A stretch of 64,000 nucleotides of DNA from UBA1723 sp045629285 (GTDB lineage: Bacteria > Bacteroidota > Bacteroidia > Bacteroidales > Paludibacteraceae), in NCBI GenBank assembly GCA_045629285.1, contig JAZQQY010000035.1:124001-188000 (forward strand). Reading direction: 5' to 3'. Both the position numbers and the translations under genes were made by a program. Below, piece by piece: positions 1-8,247 of this stretch. A model generated the notes under the pieces. The model was not told the DNA's origin. It saw nothing but the letters and a program-made list of their open reading frames with translations, and did not search any database. Numbering within the stretch: position 1 is the first letter of the stretch; every line of letters begins with the position of its first letter.

Positions 1-1569
1 GACAGAATCAACGATATAAGATTTCAATAGGACATCCTGACGGAATTTACTTTCCACATTATCAAGCAACTGCTCCAATGTCGGATCGTAATTCAACAAT
101 GCATTCGACTCAATGCGACTTGCCAGATTACTGATTTTATACTCGTTTCTGGCAACACTCAATTTATTCAAAAGAGAAACCGCGAAATTCAAAACCATGA
201 AGGCCATGAATCCGATGAATATATTTCGCGACTCAATCTTATTGAAGAAGAATATATCTTTAACCAACAACAGACCCACCATCCAAGGGAATGTGTATTT
301 TACAGAGTCGTCATTTATAAGGAAAACGATAAAGAAAAACAGTGAGAAATTGATAACACGGATTGTGATTGCTGATTTTGCAGACAAATTAGTCTGAGTT
401 AGATTCATCAAATGAGCAACCAAATAACCATACAGAACAATCCAAACAATAAACACAGCTAATGCTAAGCAAGTCTCTTTGGAAATATCCTGGACGTATG
501 GCACAGCCAAGTCGACATTAGATCTGCTGTAGATGAAGACTCTTGCCAAAGCATAGACGACTACACCAAGAGCCACAATCAAAGCATGACCTAGATAAGC
601 AATCAAAAACTGCCATTTACCTCCGGACAAAGCCAACTCCTTAGGAAGTAGTCGTTTGATTACCAGAGAGTAATAAAGGATAACTATAATAGTATATAGC
701 AATACTACACCTAACGGAGTTCCTGATCCGTCTTCAAACAATCCTCCTCCAAACACATAGGCTGGCTGACGAATAGATCCACATAACAAAAGGAACAGCA
801 AAACACATCCGACAGCTGTGGCAAAAGCTAATTTTGAAATTTTACCATCATTGTATTTCAAGAAAATGCATCTAAGCAAGAAATAAATGAATATTCCAAA
901 TATCATCCAGCAGAAAAAGCAGATTTGTTTGAAAAATGTATTTGGCACAGATATCGAGACGTTCTGAAGACGGAACAACTCAAGGCCATTATTTCCGTTG
1001 ACGACTATAGCATCAAGGTTATCAGTACCGACAAATCTCACATGGTTAGGCAAAGAAAAGCCTTCACAAAACTTATCTACCTTCATTTCATGTGGAAAAT
1101 AGAAGGTCTTTACTTTTATGAGCGCAATATAGTGATACTCTCCAGATGAAATTTTAGATCCAACAGTATGAAAATTGGCAGCACAATAGTAGAATTCCGA
1201 CTTGTCTGGAATCATCGACAACGAATCCACATTGATCTCATTACCAGTCCAATAGATCAAATTGTCATTTCGGTAAACACGACACTCGATTCCGTATTCA
1301 TCCGATTGCTTAATATATAAAGGATTGGATTGCAATTTATCGACACTACCACCCGTCTCCTGCATCATCTTGATAAGCAGGTCCATAGCTTGGGTCTGCT
1401 TACGATGAAGTGTCTCGTTGAATTCGGTAAGATCAAGACTCTTCTGACTTTTCATGTAACTAAAATAATCCGACACCAAGGCTATGGAAGCCGAGAGTAC
1501 CAGAACCGAAAGTACAACGTAAATGTTGGAAACAAGTTTATTGATAAGTAATATAATATCTTTTCTCAT
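1..1569 (-). CDS. Large multi-pass membrane protein, N-terminal part; possibly a sensor kinase (C-terminus outside window)
   Basis: The frame is open from an ATG at 1569 down to base 1, 523 codons with no stop, so the gene runs off the left edge. A first membrane segment lies at about residues 5-30. An extracytoplasmic region of about 180 residues follows, then about seven to eight hydrophobic segments between residues 220 and 470. Next comes a polar, probably cytoplasmic stretch containing RNEYKISNLASRIESNALL. The ATG lies 2 bases after the rlmH stop, so the two genes are probably co-transcribed and translationally coupled. The layout (N-terminal sensor region, membrane bundle, cytoplasmic helix) suits a membrane sensor such as a histidine kinase. 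No kinase domain lies inside the window, so this is inference only. Confidence 0.6.
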   Translation of the reverse strand, partial: MRKDIILLINKLVSNIYVVLSVLVLSASIALVSDYFSYMKSQKSLDLTEFNETLHRKQTQAMDLLIKMMQETGGSVDKLQSNPLYIKQSDEYGIECRVYRNDNLIYWTGNEINVDSLSMIPDKSEFYYCAANFHTVGSKISSGEYHYIALIKVKTFYFPHEMKVDKFCEGFSLPNHVRFVGTDNLDAIVVNGNNGLELFRLQNVSISVPNTFFKQICFFCWMIFGIFIYFLLRCIFLKYNDGKISKLAFATAVGCVLLFLLLCGSIRQPAYVFGGGLFEDGSGTPLGVVLLYTIIVILYYSLVIKRLLPKELALSGGKWQFLIAYLGHALIVALGVVVYALARVFIYSRSNVDLAVPYVQDISKETCLALAVFIVWIVLYGYLVAHLMNLTQTNLSAKSAITIRVINFSLFFFIVFLINDDSVKYTFPWMVGLLLVKDIFFFNKIESRNIFIGFMAFMVLNFAVSLLNKLSVARNEYKISNLASRIESNALLNYDPTLEQLLDNVESKFRQDVLLKSYIVDSV

Positions 1570-1571
1570 AA

Positions 1572-2045
1572 TTATCTATGATGGTACGGTTCTCCCTTCA
1601 AAATAGTAAAAGCACGGTAGATCTGCTCCACGAAAATAAGTCTGATCATCTGATGCGAAAATGTCATTTTAGAAAGAGAGACCTTTCCATTCGCACGTTT
1701 GTAGACATTAGGGGAAAATCCGTAAGGACCGCCAATAAGAAATACCAATCGTTTACCGCCGGCATTCATTTTCTTTTGAAGATACTCGGAAAACTCAACT
1801 GAAGTGAATTCAGCACCACGTTCATCCAGAAGGATCAACTCGTCACTGTCGGAAATAGTTTGGAAGATCAACTCCTCTTCCTTCTGCTTCTGTTGTTCCT
1901 CGCTAAGATTCTTGGTGTTTTTAAGTTCCGGGATTTCGATGAATGAAAACTGAGTATAGTGCGACAATCTATTAACGTATTCCTTAATAGAAGCGATAAA
2001 ATTCTTATCAACGGTTTTGCCGACAGCTACAAGATCAATTTTCAT
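1572..2045 (-). CDS. rlmH: 23S rRNA (pseudouridine1915-N3)-methyltransferase RlmH
   Basis: RlmH methylates N3 of pseudouridine 1915 in helix 69 of 23S rRNA, using S-adenosylmethionine, in the cytoplasm. The 157 residues match the usual length of about 155. The sequence begins MKIDLVAVGK. It carries ELILLDERG, the SAM-binding FLIGGPYG motif, the SLSKMTFSHQMIRLIFVEQIYRA stretch (only partly quoted here as SKMTFSHQM) and the typical YHHR C-terminus. A promoter lies about 80 bases upstream at 2127-2158. The next gene starts 2 bases after the stop. Identification is secure. Confidence 0.97.
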   Translation of the reverse strand: MKIDLVAVGKTVDKNFIASIKEYVNRLSHYTQFSFIEIPELKNTKNLSEEQQKQKEEELIFQTISDSDELILLDERGAEFTSVEFSEYLQKKMNAGGKRLVFLIGGPYGFSPNVYKRANGKVSLSKMTFSHQMIRLIFVEQIYRAFTILKGEPYHHR

Positions 2046-2126
2046 ACTATTTCAAATTTGTGCGATTAGTCGCTAATCAGAAAAGATGTAATGACATCTC
2101 CTCCGTGGATTTAAAATACTTCCTTG

Positions 2127-2158
2127 CAAAGTTAATTAATTGTAATTAAATCAGCAAA
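2127..2158 (-). promoter_or_regulatory. Bacteroidota-type promoter for rlmH
   Basis: On the minus strand the sequence reads TTTG, 20 bases, TAACTTTG, which matches the phylum consensus at both boxes. The start would lie about 75 bases before the rlmH ATG. The leader contains two small hairpins (GATGT/ACATC and ATTAG/CTAAT). The rest of the 2046-2267 gap holds an imperfect hairpin near 2210-2258 (ATTAGCC/GGCTAAT) with no T-run, and nothing else recognisable. Confidence 0.65.
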
Positions 2159-2267
2159 GTTTAGATACACTTAATCACTCAAGTTTGTATCTAATGGAAA
2201 CTATAATCTGATTAGCCCACGGCAGACATACGTTTGGGACAGAGGAAGTTGTGGCTAATTCAATAAA

Positions 2268-2801
2268 CTACAGTTTCAGCCTCTTAAACAGCTCCCACAT
2301 CACGATACCGGCTGTGACAGATACGTTCAATGAGTGTTTAGTGCCGAACTGCGGAATCTCAATCACTCCGTCGCTGGCGTCGACTACATCCTGACGTACA
2401 CCTTTGACTTCATTTCCCATGACAATAGCAAAACCTGTTTTTTCATCTGGCAACGTCAGGTCTTGAAGCATCTCGCTTCTCTCAACCTGCTCTATGGAAT
2501 AGACATGATAGCCCTCGCCTCTCAACTTGTTTACTGCTTCCAACGTATCTTCAGCATACTCCCAGTCGACTGTCATCTCTGCTCCAAGCGCACTCTTATG
2601 AATCTCGGCATTTGGCGGACATGATGTGATTCCACACAACACAATCTTCTCCACGATGAATGCATCTGCAGTACGGAACACAGCTCCTACGTTGTGCATG
2701 CTTCTTACATTGTCAAGCACAACTACAAGAGGAATCTTCTTTGTCTGCTTAAACTCCTCTGGAGTGATTCTGTTAAGGTCTTCTATTGTCAGTTTTTTCA
2801 T
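2268..2801 (-). CDS. TrmH/SpoU-family RNA 2'-O-methyltransferase
   Basis: This is a predicted S-adenosylmethionine-dependent ribose 2'-O-methyltransferase of the SPOUT class acting on tRNA or rRNA. The 177 residues hold the three SpoU motifs: NVRSMHNVGAVFRTAD near residue 32, IVMGNEVKGV near 127, and the C-terminal IPQFGTKHSLNVSVTAGI that forms part of the trefoil-knot cofactor site. It is short and lacks an N-terminal RNA-binding domain, like the small stand-alone members of the family. The start overlaps the 3' end of the upstream peptidase gene by 29 bases, suggesting coupled translation. The exact target base cannot be read from the sequence. Confidence 0.9.
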   Translation of the reverse strand: MKKLTIEDLNRITPEEFKQTKKIPLVVVLDNVRSMHNVGAVFRTADAFIVEKIVLCGITSCPPNAEIHKSALGAEMTVDWEYAEDTLEAVNKLRGEGYHVYSIEQVERSEMLQDLTLPDEKTGFAIVMGNEVKGVRQDVVDASDGVIEIPQFGTKHSLNVSVTAGIVMWELFKRLKL

Positions 2802-3822
2802 TTTTTCTAATTATATAGTCACAAGCTGTTTCAATAATATTATCAAGCTTATATCTGAAAGCCAACTCCTCATCAAGATGGATCTCGATATCAGGAGCAA
2901 CGCCAAACTCAGTAAGTTCCATGTTTCTGTCGTAGCATGGATTGGCTGAGAAACGGACTTTCCAACCGCATGGCATCTCTGTTGAGAACGGCATTCCACA
3001 TCCGCCTCCTGTCTTTCCTCCCATAATAGTCACTCTAGGCAACCCTTTCATCGCATAGACGAAATCATTGGTTGCACTGAAGCAACGGCTGTTGGTAAGA
3101 ACGTATACCGGTTTCTTAAAAATCACACCGTCGGATGGAGAAACCTTCTCTACTACAGGAGTTGAAAAATCAGAGTGTCCCGGACCGTTTTTATTTGCTC
3201 TGTAGCCGATCACAGTCGTCTCGTCGATAAAATGAGAAACAATCATGTTCACATTAGACACCAAACCTCCGCCATTATGTCTAACGTCAATGATCAACCC
3301 GTCTGTATCTTTGAATGAATCCAAAATATAGTTCAATTGACTATGGGAAAAAGATGAGGAAAAATCTCTATAACAGATGTATCCGACCTTTCCGTCGCGA
3401 AGAGTCTTATATCTGAATCCTCCGATCGAGCGCGTATTTTTTCCTAGATATCTCTCGTTATAGGCGACAAGATTAAGATCAAGGTCGACGGGAGTATTCT
3501 CGGCAAAGTCATATCTCGACACATCGAACGATGAATACAAATTGACATGTCCGTCTTTCAACTCTCCCAACATAGCAGCCAGGATATCGAAATAATCTTC
3601 TACATTATCGCAATTGTAGACGTACGGATAATACTCACTATAAACGACATTCCAATCCTTGATGCTATCTTTCTTGTAGTCGAAGAAACAATATTTCTCA
3701 TCGATTTCTTTCCAAAGAAACTCAAAATTGCTCATCGCATCGAAATCATATTCCAAGTCGTCATCACAAGCGACAAACACAGACATAATCGCTACGAAAA
3801 TAAATGCAAATATCTTTTTCAT
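2773..3822 (-). CDS. S41 (C-terminal processing) peptidase lipoprotein
   Basis: This is a secreted serine peptidase of family S41, anchored as a lipoprotein. The N-terminus is a signal peptide ending in the lipobox FVAC at about residue 19, followed by acidic residues that in this phylum often favour surface export. The core has LIIDVRHNGGG near residue 178 and TNSRCFSATNDFV near 243, where the Ser of FSAT is the likely nucleophile. A GGKTGGG segment follows. No separate PDZ domain is obvious. It lies 6 bases after the upstream outer-membrane-like gene and overlaps the downstream TrmH gene, so the three form an operon. The substrate is unknown. Confidence 0.88.
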   Translation of the reverse strand: MKKIFAFIFVAIMSVFVACDDDLEYDFDAMSNFEFLWKEIDEKYCFFDYKKDSIKDWNVVYSEYYPYVYNCDNVEDYFDILAAMLGELKDGHVNLYSSFDVSRYDFAENTPVDLDLNLVAYNERYLGKNTRSIGGFRYKTLRDGKVGYICYRDFSSSFSHSQLNYILDSFKDTDGLIIDVRHNGGGLVSNVNMIVSHFIDETTVIGYRANKNGPGHSDFSTPVVEKVSPSDGVIFKKPVYVLTNSRCFSATNDFVYAMKGLPRVTIMGGKTGGGCGMPFSTEMPCGWKVRFSANPCYDRNMELTEFGVAPDIEIHLDEELAFRYKLDNIIETACDYIIRKNEKTDNRRP

Positions 3823-3828
3823 ACTGTC

Positions 3829-4680
3829 TTACTCAAATACGGTTACAAACTTTGAATCTTTGTCAAGTCGACCTTTAAGATGATAATAATCGAACGACAC
3901 ACCCCAAAGAGCCTGGATATTCGTCGTACGATTGTCGATCAAATTTATCATCGACTGTGAACGCTCAGTCAACAAACCCAAACGTAAGGTATTTCGACGA
4001 AGCGGCAACTCTACCATAAGCTTATTAACAAAACGAAGCTTCTCTGGGAAAGAATTAAGATCGAAAAACTCACTCCTATCATAATCAGGCAATGTAAGAT
4101 CATAGTATAGCTGGGTATATGTCGGCGACATCACCAAACCACCTAAACGAAGATCCATCTGATCCGACAATTTGATCAAGCGACGTTTGGTGTGCAGACA
4201 CAATGTAGGACGAAGCGACAACCCTAACGACAAGTCAAATCTTAGATAAAGCGGATTATTTGAATTGCTCATCATCATGTCGACACCCAATTCATACCCG
4301 ACATAAGCACCACAAAGGAAGTGAAACTTTGGTGTCACTTTCCAGTCGTAATATTCATGGAATTCAAACAATTCAAAGATAGGATTAAGATCTGCACCCT
4401 CATGTGTCGGATACAGGAATCCTACATGAGCACGATTATTCAATAATCTGTAAAAATCTTTATCTCCTTTGGAATGACGAATAATATTCTCATACCAGAA
4501 TTCTAATGAAGTACCTGAATAAAGTAACGGTGAGAGATAAGAAACATGATGTTTCTCACCTCCTACGCCTATACCAAACGCACGGTTGTTCATTCTGATG
4601 GAAGTCGAATCCGTAGACTGAGCGAACAACGTCGAAACGAAGACCAAACAAAAAGAGAAAACAAACACTAGCTTTTTCAC
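3829..4680 (-). CDS. Secreted outer-membrane-like protein, resembles DUF3316
   Basis: The 283 residues start with a clear signal peptide (cleavage after about LFAQ, residue 21). The rest alternates polar and aromatic residues in short strands, as in outer-membrane beta-barrels. The phrases FGIGVGGEKHHVSYLSPLLYSG and GAYVGYELGVD are partly typical of DUF3316-type Bacteroidota proteins (only short parts are meaningful here: GVGGEKHHVSYLSP). The last residues are a valine and phenylalanine-rich stretch. It heads the operon with the S41 peptidase 6 bases downstream. No catalytic motif is visible. The family assignment is from memory of sequence style and is tentative. Confidence 0.6.
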   Translation of the reverse strand: MKKLVFVFSFCLVFVSTLFAQSTDSTSIRMNNRAFGIGVGGEKHHVSYLSPLLYSGTSLEFWYENIIRHSKGDKDFYRLLNNRAHVGFLYPTHEGADLNPIFELFEFHEYYDWKVTPKFHFLCGAYVGYELGVDMMMSNSNNPLYLRFDLSLGLSLRPTLCLHTKRRLIKLSDQMDLRLGGLVMSPTYTQLYYDLTLPDYDRSEFFDLNSFPEKLRFVNKLMVELPLRRNTLRLGLLTERSQSMINLIDNRTTNIQALWGVSFDYYHLKGRLDKDSKFVTVFE

Positions 4681-4706
4681 ATTAATAGCATTAAATTCAC
4701 AAACAA

Positions 4707-5660
4707 CTATAATAAATTCTTCTTTTTGAAGAAGTATAATACAACTACAGACGATAGCAGCATTATTCCGATTGAGAAAAAGAATCCATACGGATGTCCT
4801 GACATCGGAATTATGTTAAAGTTCATACCGAAAATACTTGCGATCCATGTAGGCGGAACGAAAAGAATCGATACGACTGTAAATATCTTGATGATCTTAT
4901 TCTGCTCAATGTTAACCAAACCTAGGAAAGTATCCTGCAAGTAGTCCAAACGATCAAAACCAAACTTAGTATGCTCGATTAGTGAATTGATATCCTTGAT
5001 GATCATATTCATTCTAGGAGCCAATTCCTTAGAGAACAACTCACTACGCAAGATATTTGAAACAACTCGCTGCTTATCAATTGAGTTTTCTCGCAAGTGC
5101 ATGATTTTTTCCTGAAGATTCTTGATTTCCAATAGGATATCCTCGTCGATATCTTCAGCTACAGTCATCGTCTTAGATAGCTCTGAAATCTCGTTTGTAA
5201 CGTCCTCGATCATATCGGCATCATAGTCGACACGTGTCTCCATAAGAGCACAAAGGATATGATCGCCCGACGGGAAATTGCGCGGATTAGCAAACATCTT
5301 CTTGACTGTCTCGTCAAATGATTTTAGTTTGTTATCGCGTACCGAAACGAGAATCTTATTTTTTAGGATGAAAGAAACCGGCTCGTTCTCAAATGAATCA
5401 AGCATAAAGTTCGAGTTGGCAACAAGAGTATCCTGAGTCTCTATAAAACGAGATGAAATCTCGATCTCTTCTATCTCCTCTTCCTCCTGGATATAGATTT
5501 TCAAAAAATGCTCAAGTTCACTCTCTGTCTCAGGAGCTACATTTACTAGGTCTATCCAAACAAAATCCGAAAGTGGAATTTCCTTCAAGATTTTGATATC
5601 CTTTGCTACTTTCAAGCGATTGTTCTCAAAATAAAACAATCTAACCTCAGAAATTGGCAT
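4707..5660 (-). CDS. corA: CorA-type magnesium/cobalt transporter
   Basis: This is a predicted pentameric inner-membrane channel for Mg2+ (and Co2+/Ni2+) uptake. The 317 residues have the family layout: an N-terminal acidic cytoplasmic domain (a Glu-rich stretch near residues 55-65), a long helical region, then two C-terminal membrane helices. The signature GMN lies between them (FGMNFNIIPM, near residue 278) and a Lys-rich tail ends the protein (FFKKKNLL). It stands between rsmA and the outer-membrane-like gene, 26 bases from the latter. The 125-base gap upstream holds only a short GTCGG/CCGAC hairpin. Confidence 0.93.
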   Translation of the reverse strand: MPISEVRLFYFENNRLKVAKDIKILKEIPLSDFVWIDLVNVAPETESELEHFLKIYIQEEEEIEEIEISSRFIETQDTLVANSNFMLDSFENEPVSFILKNKILVSVRDNKLKSFDETVKKMFANPRNFPSGDHILCALMETRVDYDADMIEDVTNEISELSKTMTVAEDIDEDILLEIKNLQEKIMHLRENSIDKQRVVSNILRSELFSKELAPRMNMIIKDINSLIEHTKFGFDRLDYLQDTFLGLVNIEQNKIIKIFTVVSILFVPPTWIASIFGMNFNIIPMSGHPYGFFFSIGIMLLSSVVVLYFFKKKNLL

Positions 5661-5785
5661 AATAATCTGTTTTACAAACTATTGCATCACATTATACAGG
5701 AACGCACTATACTTCAAATTAACTGCAACAGTTTGAATTATCTATTAGGTTTCGCTCTCTAACGTCGGACCACACCGACATGACA

Positions 5786-6568
5786 TCAGGCACTGATATT
5801 CTTAGCAATGAGGTTTGTAAGATCTACAAACTCAGCCACGCTAAGTTGTTCAGGACGCTTCATAAAGACAGGATCTGCAAGTAAAGGATGACCTTGACCA
5901 AGCAGAGGCTGCAACGAATTACGCATCATCTTGCGTCGTTGGTTGAATGCCGTCTTCACTACTTTAACGAACAATTCTTCATCACAATTGATCTTCTTTG
6001 TGTCGTTGCGTCGCATTCGTATCACCGCCGATTTAACTTTCGGGGGCGGATCGAACACATTTTCGTGAACCGTAAACAGATATTCTATATCGTAGTATGC
6101 TTGAACAAGCACACTCAAGATTCCATAAGCTTTCGTGCCGGGCTTTGACGCCATTCTTTCAGCCACCTCTTTCTGAATCATTCCTGCACAGATCGGAACC
6201 TTGTCCTTGTGGTCAAGAACTTTGAAGAAAATCTGGCTTGAAATGTTATATGGGAAATTTCCAATCACACAGAACTGATCCTTATACATCTCATTAAGGT
6301 TCATCTTCAAGAAGTCTCCTTCAATGATACGACCGTTTAGTTCTGGAAAATTGGCTAAAAGATATGTTACGGATTCTGAATCCAGCTCCACACAAGTGAG
6401 GTCTATCTCCTTGTTCTGAAGCAAAAACTGAGTTAAGACACCCATACCTGGGCCGATCTCCAAAACCGGCATACCACCACCCATATCAATAGTCTCAGCA
6501 ATGCGTTGAGCAATGTTGAGATCCTTTAGGAAGTGCTGTCCAAGTGCTTTTTTAGGTGTAACTTTCAT
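5786..6568 (-). CDS. rsmA: 16S rRNA (adenine1518/1519-N6)-dimethyltransferase RsmA/KsgA
   Basis: RsmA dimethylates two adjacent adenines in the 3' hairpin of 16S rRNA during small-subunit assembly. The reading frame extends 16 codons further, but the ATG at 6568 is preferred. It gives the family start MKVTPKKALGQHFLKD, follows a purine-rich stretch, and lies just downstream of a -7 box at 6588-6595 that falls inside the longer version. At 260 residues the length is normal. SAM-binding VLEIGPGMGVLT lies near residue 42. The catalytic NFPY motif (NFPYNIS, usually NLPY) lies near residue 107. The C-terminal helical domain is complete. Confidence 0.96.
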   Translation of the reverse strand: MKVTPKKALGQHFLKDLNIAQRIAETIDMGGGMPVLEIGPGMGVLTQFLLQNKEIDLTCVELDSESVTYLLANFPELNGRIIEGDFLKMNLNEMYKDQFCVIGNFPYNISSQIFFKVLDHKDKVPICAGMIQKEVAERMASKPGTKAYGILSVLVQAYYDIEYLFTVHENVFDPPPKVKSAVIRMRRNDTKKINCDEELFVKVVKTAFNQRRKMMRNSLQPLLGQGHPLLADPVFMKRPEQLSVAEFVDLTNLIAKNISA

Positions 6569-6587
6569 CTTTTTCAGAATTGCAGTG

Positions 6588-6619
6588 CAAATATAATATA
6601 AATTACGCAAATACACAAA
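6588..6619 (-). promoter_or_regulatory. Promoter for rsmA
   Basis: On the minus strand the sequence reads TTTG, 20 bases, TATATTTG, the full phylum consensus. The -7 box ends 20 bases before the rsmA ATG at 6568. The TTTG is made from the end of the T-run that follows the porX terminator, so terminator and promoter overlap. Confidence 0.7.
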
Positions 6620-6645
6620 AAAGAGACATCGCTAAACGACGTCTC
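6617..6645 (-). terminator. Rho-independent terminator after porX
   Basis: Read on the minus strand, a 9-base arm GAGACGTCG and its near-complement CGATGTCTC (one mismatch) enclose a 5-base loop and are followed by six T. It lies 37 bases after the porX stop. The arm belongs to the GAGACG family of palindromes found elsewhere in the window. Confidence 0.75.
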
Positions 6646-6681
6646 AATTATGTATTATACGTTAGAATTAAGAATTATCTA

Positions 6682-8235
6682 TCATTTTCCTTTCATAACA
6701 ACCAATGGCAAGAAAATCTCTTCCATTGACACTCCACCATGCTGGAATGTGTTCTTATAGTAAGAAACGTAGTAGTTATAATTATTAGGATATGCAAAAA
6801 AGTCAGAATTGCATGCGAAAATGTAGGCTGAACTTACATTCGGGCATGGCAATCCGATCGATTCAGGCTTACGAATCTCAAATACCTCTTTCGGATTGTA
6901 ATTTAAATTCTTGCCGACTTTGTAACGCAAATTAGTGTTGGTATTCTTGTCGCCTACCACCTTGATTGCATTGCGCACATGGATGGTTCCGTGATCTGTA
7001 GTCAACACAACCTTATAACCCATATCCTTAACTGTCTCAAAGAACTCTTTGATTGCTGAATGTTGGAACCACGTCTTTGTCAATGATCTGTAAGCGGCAT
7101 CAGTCGACGCAAGCTCACGAATCATCTTACTGTCTGTTCTGGCATGAGAAAGCATGTCGACAAAATTGAACACAACTACATTCAAGTCGTTGTTTTTTAA
7201 TCTCTTCAAATCTGAAACATACTTAGATGCAAATGCAGAATCAATGATCTTAGCGTATGAATATGTGAATTTGCGACGGAATCGCTGGAAGAATGTCCCT
7301 ATCAACTCCTCCTCAAACTTATTCTTGCTATCTTCATCGTCTTCCTCCACCCAATATTCAGGGTACATCTCCTTGATCTGCAAAGGAAGCAAACCAGAGA
7401 AGATTGCATTTCGACTGTATTGTGTGCTGGTTGGCAACATACTGCAGTACAAATCCTCTGCTTCGACAACGAAATCTGTGCTCAAAAGTTCACGGATGAT
7501 TCTCCACTGGTCAAAACGGAAATTATCCAGCACCACAAAGAAAACCTTCTCACCGTTATCCAGCAACGGCAATACCTTTGTCTTGAACACATCCTGGCTC
7601 ATCAACGGACGTTTAGCTCCATCCTTGAACCAACTTTCATAATTCTTCTTGATATATTTGACGAATGCACTATTAGCCTCCTCTTTCTGCATCAAAAGAA
7701 TCTCATCCATATCTGCCGACGACTCTGAAAGCTGCAACTCCCAGAACACCAACTTCTTATAGACCTCCATATAATCCTCTACAGAGGAAGAGTCGTTGAT
7801 CTGCAAACCAATCTTTCCAAACTCCGAACGATATCCGTCGGTAGTGGCTTCAGATATGATCTCACGAGCCTTGATATTCTTTTTTAGGGTAAGAAGAATC
7901 TGATTCGGATTGACAGGTTTAATCAAATAATCGGCAATCTTTGCTCCGATAGCCTGATTCATAATATCCTCCTCCTCACTCTTGGTAATCATCACCACTG
8001 GAATAGTGCTGTCGATTTCCTTAATCTGCTGAAGAGCTTCAAGGCCATTCATACCTGGCATATTCTCATCAAGGAACACGATGTCATAATGACGGTTTCT
8101 ACACGCTTCCACCGCATCCTGACCATTATTCACACAGTCAGTTTCGTAACCTTTCTGCTTCAAAAAAATGATGTGGGCTTTTAGCAAATCAATTTCATCG
8201 TCTGCCCACAATATTGTTCCTTGTATCGCATCCAT
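6682..8235 (-). CDS. porX: PorX: response regulator with PglZ/alkaline-phosphatase-like effector domain (type IX secretion)
   Basis: PorX is the cytoplasmic regulator of the type IX secretion system; in Porphyromonas it works with the kinase PorY and the sigma factor SigP. The 517 residues match the family (about 518). Residues 1-125 are a CheY-like receiver with the acidic pair DDE at 12-14, the phospho-acceptor Asp56 in VFLDENMPG, and VMITKSEEED. The C-terminal part is a PglZ-type phosphatase-fold domain, with VVLDNFRFDQWR near residue 239, NFVDMLSHARTDS near 358 and VLTTDHGT near 406 supplying metal ligands. It starts 12 bases after porW, in the same operon. Identification is secure. Confidence 0.95.
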   Translation of the reverse strand: MDAIQGTILWADDEIDLLKAHIIFLKQKGYETDCVNNGQDAVEACRNRHYDIVFLDENMPGMNGLEALQQIKEIDSTIPVVMITKSEEEDIMNQAIGAKIADYLIKPVNPNQILLTLKKNIKAREIISEATTDGYRSEFGKIGLQINDSSSVEDYMEVYKKLVFWELQLSESSADMDEILLMQKEEANSAFVKYIKKNYESWFKDGAKRPLMSQDVFKTKVLPLLDNGEKVFFVVLDNFRFDQWRIIRELLSTDFVVEAEDLYCSMLPTSTQYSRNAIFSGLLPLQIKEMYPEYWVEEDDEDSKNKFEEELIGTFFQRFRRKFTYSYAKIIDSAFASKYVSDLKRLKNNDLNVVVFNFVDMLSHARTDSKMIRELASTDAAYRSLTKTWFQHSAIKEFFETVKDMGYKVVLTTDHGTIHVRNAIKVVGDKNTNTNLRYKVGKNLNYNPKEVFEIRKPESIGLPCPNVSSAYIFACNSDFFAYPNNYNYYVSYYKNTFQHGGVSMEEIFLPLVVMKGK

Positions 8236-8247
8236 ATAACAACTTCA

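Noticed and set aside
2046..2267. Possible structured RNA or riboswitch between the TrmH-family gene and rlmH
   Set aside because: The hairpins are short and imperfect, and a consensus promoter explains much of the gap; no known RNA motif fits.
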